The notes: a model not told the origin generated them from the sequence alone. A DNA stretch of 64,000 bases from Nomia melanderi (GCF_051020985.1 NC_135010.1:1672001-1736000), one strand, 5' to 3'. Shown: positions 11,260 to 23,297, numbered from the stretch's first letter. A program made the numbers and translations.

Positions 11260-11757
11260 TGTTAATTTCCTTGTGCACGAAGGAAAAAGAACTGCAAAAA
11301 GATGGATCAAAAGCAAATTTAGCTATGTCACGAGAGAGATTTAAGAAAAACAAAAGTATTCCTCGCTGTTTGACGTAACGATGTTAATCGAAAAGCACGC
11401 GAACAAAGTGATTGTATCAACTGTGAAATCATGCTATTGTAAAATATGTGGGGAACAGAAAAAGAAAACAGACGAGGCAGATGACTTTGAAGAATGACGA
11501 CAAAAGTCATGAAAGATCTGTACGAAAAATGAGGGTGCTCTGTGATGAAAGCGTCGCCAAGGAAATATACACATATGCGTGATGCTCGTGTTAGTTACTT
11601 GCAACAAGAAGTCATTAAGCCAATCCCAGAAGATTTATCAGCAACTGATTTATTGCAGCGATGCTTGAGCAGAAACATCCAGAATAGCAATAAAACTTTC
11701 AATGGTTTATTATCGCAATTCACACGAAAAACATTTATATTGCGGTATTAAAGCTAT
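11260..11757 (+). pseudogene. Decayed Mutator-like transposase fragment
   Basis: The best-kept part is the 11542-11751 frame, which ends in a stop at 11749-11751. It reads IKPIPEDLSATDLLQRCLS, then QNSNKTFNGLL, then a TRKTFI-type close. This follows the order IKP-Y-LS-LL-RCLHG-TQN-NESFN-W-PK-F that I know from Mutator-like transposases of insects and other animals. Upstream, in broken frames, are a C-Y-C-K-I-C cluster near 11430 and an H-E-R-S-V-R-K-M stretch near 11508 that resembles the NHEGS-G-ME block of the same family. The stop codons and frame changes make it a pseudogene of a DNA transposon. No terminal repeats were found. The family assignment rests on motif memory only. Confidence 0.5.
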
Positions 11758-11759
11758 TT

Positions 11760-13480
11760 ATGTTGCTAATTGAAGTGTACGAGTCTCGTACGGAAGGAGT
11801 TAAGTACTACTATAACTCTCATCAAATCAAATTAATTATATAGAATATTTAAATACTTTTACGAGTCATAACTGAATAAAGATATTGACGAGAATATACC
11901 CTAAATTATTAGCTACATGACATTTTGTGTTGCAAGTATATAAAATTTATATAATATAATAATATAGTACACCAAATATATTAATACATTAATATACAGA
12001 TACAAGTATGTTTAAAATAAGTATATAAGAATGTACAAAATATAAGTATATAAATATATAGTTGAAATATAAATAAATTATTTTAAATTATTTGATACAA
12101 ATTCTGAAAAAAAATTATTATCTGCATAGTATTATGTATTGCTAATGCATACATGTTCAAGGGTATTGTACAACGAAAAAATGAATGACCACAAACAAAC
12201 TAATTAACTCACTAAATATCATATTCATTTTCTCTAGAAATAATAAGGAATTGTAATGCAAAAATTAAAGAACACTTCCTTGAGCGCACTTGTGACAATT
12301 AATCGATGGCTTGTAGTATAATCTATGTTTTTTTCTATAAGAAAACGATTAGATCTAATCTTCTTTCAAGATTAATGAGCAATAACAACTGCAAAGTCTG
12401 AACACTCGAAATATATACGTCTTCTATTGTACAATATTCAACTATTGGAGTGCTGCAGGCAATAAATTTTATATTTTTAAATTTGGAGAGGAGCCCATAG
12501 CCCATTTTCCTCTGTGTACTAATATTTTCCATGCATCATCAATCTTCGAACAATTTTCATCAATCTTTACTATCACTTCCATCAGGATGCAATCAATTTA
12601 AAAAACTGTTTACTCTAGGTATTTCCAGTATACTTCTGGTAAGTACAGTGTGAAGGCAAATGTTTGTATCCTAATAAAGTACTTGGGACAGAAAATAAAT
12701 AATTTTAATAAATAAGTTTCCTAATAAATGAGAATGTCTACAGGTGAAATGATCTTTCTGTCTAAAAAATATTCCTTTCGATATATATTTTATTTTGTAG
12801 TTATTTCACTAACAAATATTTTTGATACTTTAAATTATGTATCCTATGCACAAATGAAAAATGTTTTAATACAATATAACAAAAATTTTTATTTTTTCTT
12901 CTATATGACTGTAAAATGGCTTTCTTTGAACCCATTTTACATCTTTCAGCAATTCGAACAACTTGAAGTTAATATTTATACATATTACTTACACATAATA
13001 CATGTTCCATTAAATTAATATTATTCTTACTGTAATAATTTTAGACGAGCTTTTAATTCTTGTTCCGCATCAATGAAATTTCATTATTTGTGTATTTGAG
13101 ATGTAGATTATCCTTTGAAGAATGTTACATTAATCGAGGTTTTGCCGTATTTAATAGTTCAACTGCCAACGAACGTAGTATTATTTAAAGTTCACAGTAA
13201 TTATCTGTTAACATGTTTGTGTAAACTTCTGTTTTACATTTCAACTAAAAATATTGATTACACTAGAAATAAAATAAAAGTGTCACAAATATAAACTCTC
13301 CACTACGATAATAAAAACTCTTAAAAACATTAAAAATATTCGACGTAATAATTTATGTCCTCACAAATATAACTTATGTTGCAAACAGTTTATTAAATTT
13401 TCAATAGTGAACAGCAAAGCATTACTTCGATAGTTTTTAATACACTTCTTCATTTCAAATTCGTAATAAATTTCGTTTAT
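11760..13480. other. Unassigned AT-rich stretch
   Basis: It holds low-complexity TATA-rich runs (around 11930-12060) and hydrophobic, AT-driven frames such as 12728-13018 that look accidental. Confidence 0.4.
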
Positions 13481-13489
13481 TAGAAATGA

Positions 13490-13850
13490 CACTTACAAGT
13501 TGTGTAATATGCAAGAATTGTGCAAACTTTGAGACTACGAATCCAGAGCATCGTCAGGAGTTAAACGATGTTCGCTATGTGGATGCAATAAACTAGCTGA
13601 GTTGTAACCCGATGTTTCCATCGCAAAAGGGAATTGAACTTTCTCATGTTGGTTTCATCTACCTCAGACTTTCTTCTCTCCAAGTACTTACCTTTCGCTG
13701 AATTTTCGTCAGGTTTCTCCGAAGAGTCTTTACTCTAAGTTTCGACCTTTTGTTAAAAGAAACACTAACAATCTAATACATTCTTTCCTTGGACATTCAT
13801 TACAGACTCGTTAAAGTGATTGATTCGAATCAATACGCTTTCATTTACTA
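13490..13850. other. GC-elevated, apparently single-copy segment
   Basis: It stands out from its AT-rich neighbours and has no frame with recognisable content. It could be regulatory or a conserved non-coding block, on composition alone. Confidence 0.25.
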
Positions 13851-13859
13851 AATGATGGA

Positions 13860-15034
13860 TACACACATATGAAAAGGGTTAAAAGTGTTTAACTCAAATT
13901 ATAGTTTATATAACTTTATATAACACTTATGTTTTCTAAAAATGTCCAATGTTCTTTAAGAATTCAAATATCAAATGATTAATACCGTAATGAACAAATA
14001 AATTGTATTTAACATGAAGAACAAAATTAATGTAAAGCAGTAATTAAGAATGCACTTGGGAAATAACGAGTTTAAGTCATTAATTATTCTAATATTGAAT
14101 AAACTTAAGTTGTGTAGATTTTACATAATGACGCATAACAGAAATAATTGTACGTCATCAACACATTATCGTATAAATTCATGAATATTAATCTTGTCTG
14201 AGTATAGTATGCAAACAAAATTGAATCTCAACATTATTATGATTGAAATTAATACATAATGGTGTCATGAAAATGACTTTTAAGAATATTCTAACGATTA
14301 TTAAACACGTTACACAGAAACATCACGTTTCAATACTTTTGTATGCCATCATACGTTTTTTCCTTTCTCTGGTATGTTTTACATATATTGCTCAATTATG
14401 TAATATGTCAACATGTAATATCTTAAATTGCAATTCAATTAATTAGAGCACTACCCATCCGCCCATGCGATTATCATTTTCCCCTTCCGTTAGCTTAATC
14501 GATTTTACGAGCATGTACATCGAGACGTCATGTCACTTATCCTTTATTACGATCGATCATTTCAATTTCGAACTATCCTTAGCAAGCACGAATTTTGTGC
14601 TTAATGGCGCTTTCACGTTGAAGCGACTGTTTACGAACACGGAACAAGTGGAGTAATCACTTCCGTTGATTATCTCTCATATTTATGAACGTTTCCTTTT
14701 ATAAGCAAATAGTTTTATATACATCTTATTAATATCTTATTAATATCTAATTAAACAAATAATAAACAATTACAGTAGACTACGAAAGTTCTAAGTGAGG
14801 TAAACTGTGTGTACAAATATTAGTTTAAATTTATGAAAATTATATATGTGGCAGTAAATATGCAACATACATATGCATATATGTAGACAGATATCGAAAA
14901 AGAAATGATGCGATATTTCTTTTAACTGCAAAACATGTATTTTTGCGATAACAATGTAGATGATACCATTAGAAATTAAAATCTTTTATATTAGCAATAT
15001 TAACATTGTATTTTATACTATACTAAAGTACTTT
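13860..15034. other. Unassigned stretch
   Basis: It is mostly AT-rich. 14450-14670 is less AT-rich, and its 63-codon frame (14465-14656) has no recognisable domain. Confidence 0.35.
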
Positions 15035-15395
15035 TTTGTACGTAATGAAAATTTTTCTTTCCATGGATTATCTTGAAAACGGTAAGAAACAGCGAAAAAA
15101 AGTTTCAACACAAAATATATTGTTCTTCTACGTCTATAAAATTGCAAAATAAAATTTTCAAAATTCAAAATTTAAATTCAAAATTTTGAAGAATGTGAAC
15201 TTTTTGAAAAATTTCATTCTGCAATTTTATAGGCGTAAACACTAATGTATTTTCTGTTTATACTTTTTTTCGCTATCTCTTACTGTCCTCAAGGTAATCT
15301 ACGGAAAATAAAAGTTTGCATTTTTTTCAAGGGGTTGCTTCACCCTTCCAAAGTGAAATTCGGTATAAAAAAATTGCAATGCATTAGGCTTGACT
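15035..15395. repeat. Large imperfect palindrome, family J copy 2
   Basis: Two arms of about 115 bp fold back. The left arm contains GGATTATCTTGAAAACGGTA, and the inverse of the right arm contains AGATTACCTTGAGGACAGTA; both continue into TATAAAATTGCA. The centre (15170-15205) is itself a small AAATTTTGAA-type inverted repeat. Partial copies are at 43545-43835 and, weakly, near 25890 and 35450. It is probably a foldback MITE. Confidence 0.7.
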
Positions 15396-15870
15396 TACTC
15401 TAATTTCACGCAAAGTTTCATAACTTTTTGGGTTTCCAAGTTCGATACCTTTCCTCTGTTAGTTAAGAAATCCGAAAAATAACATATAGATAACACACAG
15501 GCCCTCTTTACGATATTTACAAGATAATATGATCGAGAAAAGAAGGCAATAAAAATGCGAGACGTTTCATCATCGACGCACAAACCGCATGCATTAAATA
15601 GTTGCCAGTGAAACAACATATGGCGTCTATCTATCCCAGGTTTCTATTTTATCAGGATCATTCATTCAATTAGACGCGATTGCTTATGGGTAGGTCCACC
15701 AATATGTCAAAGCCGATGAGGGGCAAAGAGCATGGTAAAGAGCAATAGGTAGAGAAGGGATGGAGAAGCGAAACTGGCGAAATTTGATTACTTCGTGGAA
15801 AATCTTTAGGCCGTAATATTATTATCATTATTTTTATATCTCGCTGTAAATCCATTCTTACCTTTCAGTT
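15396..15870. other. GC-elevated, apparently single-copy segment
   Basis: It is less AT-rich than its surroundings. It has minus-strand frames at 15395-15619 and 15670-15855, neither with a recognisable domain. It is possible regulatory DNA or a lost exon; I cannot decide. Confidence 0.25.
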
Positions 15871-15975
15871 ATTTATGTAATCTACGATTGAAATTCTGTA
15901 GGTCGATTGGCTGTATATGTATTTTACACTGCCAAATATGTTTCATTTCGTACTTATAGAAATGCATCGAAATTA

Positions 15976-16190
15976 AGTTTTGACAAAACAATTGTTTCGC
16001 AAAGCTACTTCAATCTCCTTATTTCGTAATTACTGGTATCTTAAAAACTCTATCTATCCGAAATGAATTGAAAAATAATTAGTTTTACTTCAACACTATA
16101 ATTCATATATAAAGAAAACGAAACAATGTGTTGTTAGAATTTTCATAAGGATTATATATTAATAATATTAAACGCTCAGTTGTTCTAGCG
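15976..16190. mobile_element. TTAA MITE, family D copy 2
   Basis: It is flanked by TTAA at 15972-15975 and 16191-16194. The right end, TTGTTCTAGCG, fits the D terminus; the left end is decayed. The interior keeps ACTGGTATCTTAAAAAC and CAACACTATAATTCATAT in the D order. Confidence 0.7.
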
Positions 16191-16529
16191 TTAATATTAT
16201 TAAAGAACAGAACCACTGGCAACACTAATTCCTTGGGTATTTATTCAGGCTATCAATACTGATAACATTATCATAAAACGGATCAAGTCTTTTACGCACT
16301 CTGCTATGAACTCAAAAATGATAATATTAATGTACTTGCCTTCGATGGTATCTTTAAAAGGATAAAATTTTCAATCCGACACATGCCCTTTTAAAATGAT
16401 AGTGTGAAATGGAAATCGAAGACAGGAATACGGGGGAAATGATAAATCGATAGAGTAAAAATTACTTCATATGAAATCGAAATAACGCAAATATAATACG
16501 TAATATAACCGTTACTTACTTAGCGTATA

Positions 16530-16686
16530 CACTGTCGGTCAAAAGTCTGGGACGAACACATCGATTAAAAGGAACACTTCCATTTTTTGTAAACAACTTT
16601 TATTAGAAAGTTTTTGTGTATGATGAAGGAAGATGGACATTTGTGAAGTTACATATCAAGTGGTTTCAAACTTTTAACCGGCAGTG
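16530..16686. mobile_element. Tc1-type MITE, family L copy 1
   Basis: TIRs are CACTGTCGGTCAAAAGTCTG and, inverted, CACTGCCGGTTAAAAGTTTG, flanked by TA on both sides (16528-16529, 16687-16688). The CACTG(C/T)CGGT-AAAAGT ends and TA target are those of Tc1-like elements. At 157 bp it is non-coding. Related copies are at 45550-45782 and 51264. Confidence 0.85.
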
Positions 16687-16689
16687 TAT

Positions 16690-18335
16690 ATAACGTACTA
16701 ATTGATTATACTTCACATCCTATCGATTAACGATAGAACAGGAAACATCGTTTCATAACAAGAAAAAGACGTGATAAAGTGTCATTCAAGCAAAGTCTAT
16801 CAAGAAAACATTAGTACATTTTATATTTTTAATAAATGTAATTTTATCTACGAAAGTATACTTTTCCTATGTTGCTGTTATTGTATAATATAGAGAATTC
16901 ATAAATAAAATAGGTAAATTCCTTATGTATAATAATGACAATTATTATTTAAACAAAAATACAAAAGATACAACATTTTATGTCATAAAAATATTGGAAC
17001 ATATTAAATGTATAATATAATGTTATATAAATATTATGATACGAAGTAAAAATAATTTTTCTGATATAAAACTTTAATATAAAGAGTGATCACGAAGTTC
17101 AAAGGCATAGTCTACTAAACTCAGGCTACTACTATAGAATCTAAAAGGGAAATGAAACTTGGGTTTGTAGAATAAGCAACAAAAAATTATATTTCAAACT
17201 TTCAAATTCTACAGTTACATTTATCGTTTCCGACAAAGTATGCTTTGTAAAGCTTTCTGACTACACCTTGTGTGTCTTAAATGATTTTTCATGTTATGAA
17301 TTATCTTTTTATTCTTTACTTTTGAATCAAATGTAGAATGAGACTAATTGTAAAAAATAATCAATCGTTAACGTGCCCCAGTACGCTTACAAACACAGCT
17401 TTAAATAACTAATAGCGAACTACTGGGAGTTGGTGTTTCGACTTGAAGCGTTCAATGTTTATAAATATAAGTAGTCTCGAATTGCTACATGTTTTCGGTC
17501 AAGTGTGTGCTACCTGTAGTTATATAGTATTTAATAATATTTTAAAGTTGAAAAATATAAACCAAGAATTAATTTCTAAATTCTGAATTTGGTAGAAAAT
17601 ATATCACAAAGAATGTGATACATATAATATACGATAATTAGAAATTTTAATTACCAAAATCAGAAGTCAACATATCGAGAATTATATCTTTGAAAGTTAA
17701 CAAAGAGTTTGAAATGAAATATACTGCATAGTGAGCAAAATTATAGGATCGATAAATTTCCTCCGAAAAATTGGCGAAATTCAAAGTAATATAACTTTTT
17801 GGAAAAAGATGTACGACAGTCAGCCTAGACTCATTTTAAAACGCCAAGCTTCTACTTTTGGAACACACACTCATTATTTTCTGCAACACTTCTTTTTGTT
17901 ACGCAACAGGTATCGAAGCAAACATTGCATTTCATTTAAAAAATTTTACCATACCGTACACATACTACACACATGCACAAAAAGCATACACACTACACAT
18001 ACAATACAAGTTGATTATGCAACCTCCTCGTGGTGTGCCTGGTGTTACTCTAATACCATATTTTTCATTCAAATTTCAGTAAAGCAATGAAAAAAAATCC
18101 TATGAAAGGTTTTAAGAGGTCGTTAAAAACGAAAGATTATCTTCGAATCCGAAGCATTTTCGAAAATGATTTCTTAGTGTATGTAGGTAATTTTTAAAGT
18201 TTTGAAATAAAAAACTACGTTTATTTTCACGCCCGTTACATAGTGAAAAGAAGTTATAGAAAATTGTCTAGTTTAAGCTAATTGTCGTGCAATCTTTTTT
18301 TTTAAACTTGAGCAATTTTTCACCTGAAATTTTCT
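16690..18335. other. Unassigned AT-rich stretch with one short dispersed repeat
   Basis: The segment at about 17160-17220 (TTTGTAGAATAAGCAACAAA and following) reappears inverted at about 34860-34930. Overlapping plus frames at 17731-18090 and 17858-18082 have no recognisable domain. Confidence 0.4.
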
Positions 18336-18339
18336 GATT

Positions 18340-18548
18340 CTTTAAAATCAAAATGGTACTAATTTTTGCAACGCTAAATTAGTTATTTTTTTAAATAAAC
18401 ATATAATTATTCTTCGATTTGCTTTAGTTTTTCGTTAGAATATGTAATCAATGCATTTGGCCTGCGTTAGACGACTATACACCTCATTATTTAATTTTAT
18501 TGCGAACGTTGTCAGAGATTTTTCAACTTAAATTCCAGAGTTAACAAC
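18340..18548. mobile_element. TTAA MITE, family G copy 7 (left end lost)
   Basis: It matches the interior of the G copy at 30840 (AAAATCAAAATGGTACTAAT; CCTCATTATTTAATTTTATT). It ends AATTCCAGAGTTAACAAC before TTAA at 18549-18552. The left terminus is missing or too decayed. Confidence 0.65.
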
Positions 18549-18599
18549 TTAATATTGCTCGCTATTAAAATAGAAAAAAATACAGAGATGAAGGTAGCA

Positions 18600-19497
18600 T
18601 TTATTTGATGTCACAAAAATGTTGTTCGAGGATACTTGGCGTTCAAGCAAGGTGATTACTTGTGAAACAAGTTAAGAATGATTCACATATGAATGTTGCA
18701 AAACTAGTGGCCAGTTACACAAAGAAGTTGGTGTTACGGTAAATACAGAAAACGATCCAAAGGTTATTATAGACATACAACTAGAAAAAGTCATACATTA
18801 ATGCCATAAATAGGAGGAAACGGCTTTAGTTTGCGAAAGATTACATTTCTAAAGAAGCTGAGTGATGAAATAGTGTCACCTTTCGAGATAAAAATAAATT
18901 TAACGTTTACGGAACTAATGGAAGGATGAGAGTTTGTAGGAACAAGAAAGAGGAAACTGATATATTTTCATCTAACAATAAAGCACGGTAGCGTATTATT
19001 AGATCTATAGAGTTTTATTTTTATACAGGTTTAATTTTGGATATAGATAAATTAGTGTTTATAGACAATGTTTTCGATAACAATAAATATTTACATAGTT
19101 CAAAAAACAATTTGAAAAAAGTGCCACAATGACAAAGATTGGGCGAGAGTTTGAATTTTAACAAGACGATAATTCAAAACTTGAAGCCTAAATTGTGGAA
19201 AACTTCTTTATAACTGCGAAGCTGCTGGAGCTGTCTATTCAATCCTTGGAATTAAATCCCGTATACAATTTATGGGACAAATTGAATCGTAAACTTCGCG
19301 AAACAAAAATAAACTATGAAGATGGATTAAAAAGTCGATTAATAAAAGAATGACAAGATATAAACGCAGACTATTTCCAAAAAGTAATTTATAATACACC
19401 AAATTTAAGAGGTGTTATAAAAGAGCTACCTCACAAAATATTGGAAGTTTGTATCGAATATATTATTAATAATAGGTATTATAGTTTTATAACGTGA
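18600..19497 (+). pseudogene. Broken Tc1-like transposase
   Basis: The transposase of a Tc1-type cut-and-paste element is recognisable along nearly its whole length but interrupted by stops and frame changes. Near 18881 a FRDKNKFNVYGTNGRMRV stretch matches the FSDESKF-DGR block carrying the first catalytic Asp. Near 18975 a T-KHGS stretch matches T-KHGGGS. At about 19159 QDDN, followed by SKL, matches QQDN-HTSK, with the second Asp kept. At 19250-19272 LELNPVYNLWDKLNRKL matches PDLNPIENLWDEL; the third acidic residue is replaced by Tyr. In-frame stops include those within 19150-19180 and after LIKE at about 19351. It is inactive. No terminal inverted repeats were identified. Confidence 0.85.
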
Positions 19498-19499
19498 AT

Positions 19500-20480
19500 T
19501 AATAAAGTATCCATCAATTGTTTTTCTATTTATCAATACTCTAAACTATATAGTAATATGATACAATACATTTTTTCGTAAATTATTTACTAAAAATATA
19601 ATATATCATAATCTATAATTGTTCAATATAAATAATTAATGATTGTGATGAATTTTATTATAATAATTATTATTATTGTTTGCATTGATTGAAGGGGTTT
19701 CCAAAATATTTCTATTCCTTAGCATTATTTTTTAGCTGCAGAGTTGACATATAGTCAAACTGACTAGCAGTTATTAAGAGAGGGGATTCTTATATAAATT
19801 ACAGAAGTGTATTAATTGTACATTATTGCTATTAGTTCTATGTAGTGTTAACTGTCTCTTCTCTGAGAGTTGTACTTGAATATTTTAATAAAACTTTAAT
19901 CAACAAAAATTCATTGGATGGCTGCAGAGAGTAATTCACATAGCACGACTTCTTTAATTTTTTCAAAGGAAATAAATAGAGATAATATTATTTTTAAAGG
20001 TACTGCTTGTATATTTAATCCTCATAGCACAAATATACCCCAAGCATACTCATTTTGTTGTAATCTCAATTTTCTCCATTTTTATTGTCTGTAAACGATA
20101 AATTTATACTTTGACATGCAGTAATATATTCATTCTTTTGTTTGCTAGGTTACTTATATGTGTGCTTAGTTATCAATTAAAACAAAAAACGATTAAACAT
20201 AAGTATTACACTTCACCCAATATTTAATGTTAAGTTTCAAATTCAGAAATACTCAGAAAATAAGCCGATGCAATTGACGTACTTATTCTTGATCCTCTGG
20301 ATCTTGTTGAAAACTGATTTTGACGATTTCTTAGAAATAAGAAATTTTCCTAGCCATTTAGATTTAGTAAATTTATTATTGGTCAGTTTTGAAAATAGGA
20401 TGTTACCATTTGTTAATAAGTTAAGGGCGAAAATACATTATTTTGGACGAAAGCGTAACCGTGTATTCCTGGCAAAATAG
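19500..20480. other. Unassigned AT-rich stretch
   Basis: I see no gene. The 20268-20480 frame (70 codons) has no recognisable motif and runs into decayed element H2. Confidence 0.4.
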
Positions 20481-20565
20481 AGTCCACAGGCAAACCGTAT
20501 GGTACACTTATGTAGGTAAATACTATAAACATTTTAAATTACCGGAAAGTTAGAAAACGCTTTAA

Positions 20566-20805
20566 CCTGTTAAGTGCGGAATTTTAATTCCAGAAATTTC
20601 TGATTATGCTCACAATGAAATCAAATAAAGACGTCTATACTCGTTTAACGCAGGCCAAATGCACCTATAATATACTATAACGAAAAGTTAAAGCGAAATG
20701 ATGAAGAATTACATGTTTATCTGAAAAAATAAATAATGGATTATTGAAAGAATTACTATTATTTTGATTTTAGGCGCATACTCATCGACTGCAGTTACTA
20801 ACTGG
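20566..20805. mobile_element. TTAA MITE, family G copy 3, nested in H2
   Basis: It has exact TTAA on both sides (20562-20565, 20806-20809). The ends are CCTGTTAAGTGCGG and, inverted, CCAGTTAGTAACTGC. It is a 240-bp non-coding element. It shows that the family's true terminus is CC(T/A)GTTA next to the outer TTAA; an internal TTAA lies 4-5 bp inside. Confidence 0.85.
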
Positions 20806-20905
20806 TTAAAGATAAAGGAAAATTGTACTACACGGAGATCTTTGCTTATGACTGACAGTTTAAGTGCTAATTCACTGTAGAACACGATTTTTGTTTTTGA
20901 ATAGC

Positions 20906-21679
20906 CACTAGGTGGTCCATATAGAGTTACTTACCCTAAATACGAATCCACAAAGCAGATTGCTGGGTCACGTCTAGTTTTCGAAAAAACTGGGTTTTTG
21001 TAAAAACCGTCGAATTTTTCAGAAAACTAAATGTTACGCGAAAAGTAAAAACGATAGGCAGTTAAAATTTGTCGCAGAAAATAAAGGAGACTATTATGAA
21101 AATTTATAAAGCAATTAAACATTATATATACATATAAGAAATGACCGGGTTCCAGGTCTATACAGCGCATAGTCACGGCCCTGCATAGTTGTGGCCGGCG
21201 AGCGATGACCGTGTAGCGCGTAAGTTCCGTGCACACGCTCCTCGCAGACATTTTCTTACCCTGTCCCAAAGAAAAACCGATCTTACGTTTCCCGCAGGGG
21301 GTTACTCTTCAGAAATGTCCGCAGAATCCAATGGCGCATAGCAAATTCGTGCTAGCCAACCCACTTTTCGTAGAAATGTAACAGAAGTGCATACAAAGCA
21401 CGCGCATCTATCCTTTTTTAAACCTTGATCATCATTTACAAACATTTAATGGTGCGCAAAATTCAAAATTTTTATAGCTACGTGATCGAGCAAGTCTCCT
21501 TTATTTTTTGCGATAAATTTTAACTGCCTATTGTTTTTAGTTTTCATGTAATACTTGGTTTTCTGAAAAATTCGACCGTTTTTACAAAAACCCAGTTTTT
21601 TTGAAAATTGGATGTGACCCAGCAATTTGGTTTTCGGATTCGTATTTAGGGTAAGGAACTCTATAAGAATCACCTAGTG
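20906..21679. mobile_element. 774-bp element U with about 190-bp inverted arms
   Basis: It begins CACTAGGTGG and ends CACCTAGTG. The arms pair for about 190 bp, with TTACCCTAAATACGAATCC, then GCTGGGTCAC, then ACTGGGTTTTTGTAAAAAC on the left and the inverse on the right. The central 350 bp is much richer in GC than anything nearby and has no recognisable coding content. No clear target duplication was found. A solo arm is at 1228-1378. The superfamily is unknown. Confidence 0.8.
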
Positions 21680-22105
21680 TTTATTGTAAAAAACAAAAAA
21701 AGTTCAAATTTGTTCCACAGTGTTATTATTGTTAGTATTTCTCTTATTTCTTTCTCTGAAATACTTCAATCTCACCTAAAAGCAGCTCTTCTAGACCTTC
21801 CTTTTTATTTAGGGGAAAAATACGTATTTAGGGATGAGAGGGTTAAATAACTTTATGAGAAGCCATAGCCTATTCTCCTGAAAGTAATAAACATAAAATC
21901 GGGACTACGAACAATGAAGTTCCCTGTCGGTATAGAAATGCATAGAAATTGGAAAAAGGTTTTAAATAGGCTGTAACTCCTTCTATTGTACTGTAGACTT
22001 CTTCGATGCATCTTAGAACTTCTGTTAATGGCATTCGCTGAGAAATATTTTGGAAATTGCCTCTGCATTGTTTATATTTTGAGTCTGTAACGTATACAAA
22101 AAAAA

Positions 22106-22270
22106 TATCCCATTATGTGCGGAATTTAGTTTAAAAGATCTCTTATTGTGCGTGCAATAAAACCAAATAATGAAATGTATACTTGTCAAATATAGACCAA
22201 GTGCACTTATAATATATTCTGACGATAAACTAAAGCAAAACGAGAATAATTTTCTGTTCCAGAAATGGCT
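22106..22270. mobile_element. TTAA MITE, family G copy 4 (truncated)
   Basis: It starts CCATTATGTGCGGAATTTAG, the decayed left terminus, continues through the shared GTGTATACTTGTC-like and AAACTAAAGCAAAACG blocks, and is lost near 22270. Confidence 0.6.
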
Positions 22271-22321
22271 ACTTATAAATAAAATATTATAATAAGTATC
22301 GTATAAATAAATTATAAAATA

Positions 22322-22475
22322 TAAGACCAATTGAGACCAATTTTGTTCCTGTCTACGTAAAACTACATTTTTGTTATATCAACATGTGGTTTTGCAATAA
22401 AGTGTATATAAATTTGAAAGCTGCGTAATTTCAACATATACTCCTGTTGATAAGAACTTCGGAAGTTGCATTATA
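22322..22475. repeat. One arm of palindromic element W (copy 3)
   Basis: It aligns with the right arm of the 63153-63674 element. It shares GACCAATTTTGTTC, TACGTAAAACTACATTTTT, CAACATGTGGTTTTGCAATA-type blocks and CTCCTGTTGATAAGAACTTC. Only one arm is present. Confidence 0.65.
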
Positions 22476-22479
22476 ACTT

Positions 22480-23053
22480 ACATTTACAACCTGTAAACTA
22501 AATAAACATAATTTACAATTCTTTCAAGTGAACTAATTTATAATCTAAATAAACATAAACTTTGCATTGTAGACTTACTGTAGATACATTAAGTACTTTT
22601 TGTCGTTTTTCAAAATAGAATTATTAAACACGTTATCTTAACACCCTAGAGTCATCTGCTACCGATAACGTGATTATACGTCTTGATATGTATTTTTTCT
22701 TAATATACTTTCCGTTCAAAGTGCACTGACTCACCTTAGAATGATATACAACCGGTCAATCTCGAGAATGAGATTCACCGGAAATTCATTGTCACGGTGG
22801 TATTAACATAACTCTTTCTGTATTAACATAACCGAGGTGACATTCCAATTCGGAATCGGGGATTGTGCAAACAAAATCTATACGTTTCCGATGGCTCGAT
22901 TCTGACCACGTACTGTAAGTTGGATTTGCATGTACACTACCGTCCATAAATATTTGGTCACTTCCGCCTTTCCAAAAAAGCATGATCTATGCGAATATCC
23001 TTATCAAAGGTTTTCATTAAAACTAGGCCTATTATTTCCATCCCATATTAACA
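22480..23053. other. Unassigned, with a Tc1-type terminal sequence
   Basis: At 22932-22960 TACACTACCGTCCATAAATA followed by TTTGGTCAC has the form of a Tc1-type terminal repeat next to TA. No partner end was found within 400 bp on either side. 22640-22930 is GC-elevated without a recognisable gene. Confidence 0.4.
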
Positions 23054-23057
23054 TTAA

Positions 23058-23293
23058 CCTCTTGCCCTATGATTTACTTTTTAACTATAATCGATACTTT
23101 ATCGTTAATAATTTATTAAGAACAGACAAAATTTCAAGGTTCTTATTATATGTTTACGTTTAGTCCAGAAGTTAACGATTGATAATGGAATAGTAATATT
23201 TAATTTCTTTTTAAATCCAGTAAATAACACTTAGATTTCTCAAATTCAGTTAAAAATATTCATCGCGTGCCTGGCATGATGTAAGTGAAAGGG
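23058..23293. mobile_element. TTAA-flanked MITE S
   Basis: It has TTAA at 23054-23057 and 23294-23297. The ends are CCTCTTGCCCTATGATTTAC and, inverted, CCCTTTCACTTACATCATG, similar to the CCCTTT-type ends of families F and H. Its right TTAA is shared with B3. It is non-coding and 236 bp. Confidence 0.6.
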
Positions 23294-23297
23294 TTAA

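Larger units (their letters stand above)
20485..21842. mobile_element. TTAA MITE, family H copy 2, carrying two nested elements
   Basis: Three separated pieces (about 20490-20565, 20806-20905 and 21680-21842) line up in order with the intact H copy at 56243-56460. Shared blocks are CATTTTAAAT-ACCGGAAAGTTA, then AAAGGAAAATTGTAC-AC-CG and GCTTATG, and finally TATTTAGGGATGAGAGGG before TTAA (21843-21846). The gaps are filled by G3 (20566-20805) and U (20906-21679). The left end is decayed, so the start is approximate. Confidence 0.7.

Noticed and set aside
11053..11316. 87-codon minus frame with a long Cys-Val run
   Set aside because: The Cys-Val run is simply the translated CA microsatellite.
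17731..18090. 119-codon plus-strand frame and an overlapping 74-codon frame
   Set aside because: Overlapping frames in His/Thr-rich CA-type sequence; no recognisable motif in either.
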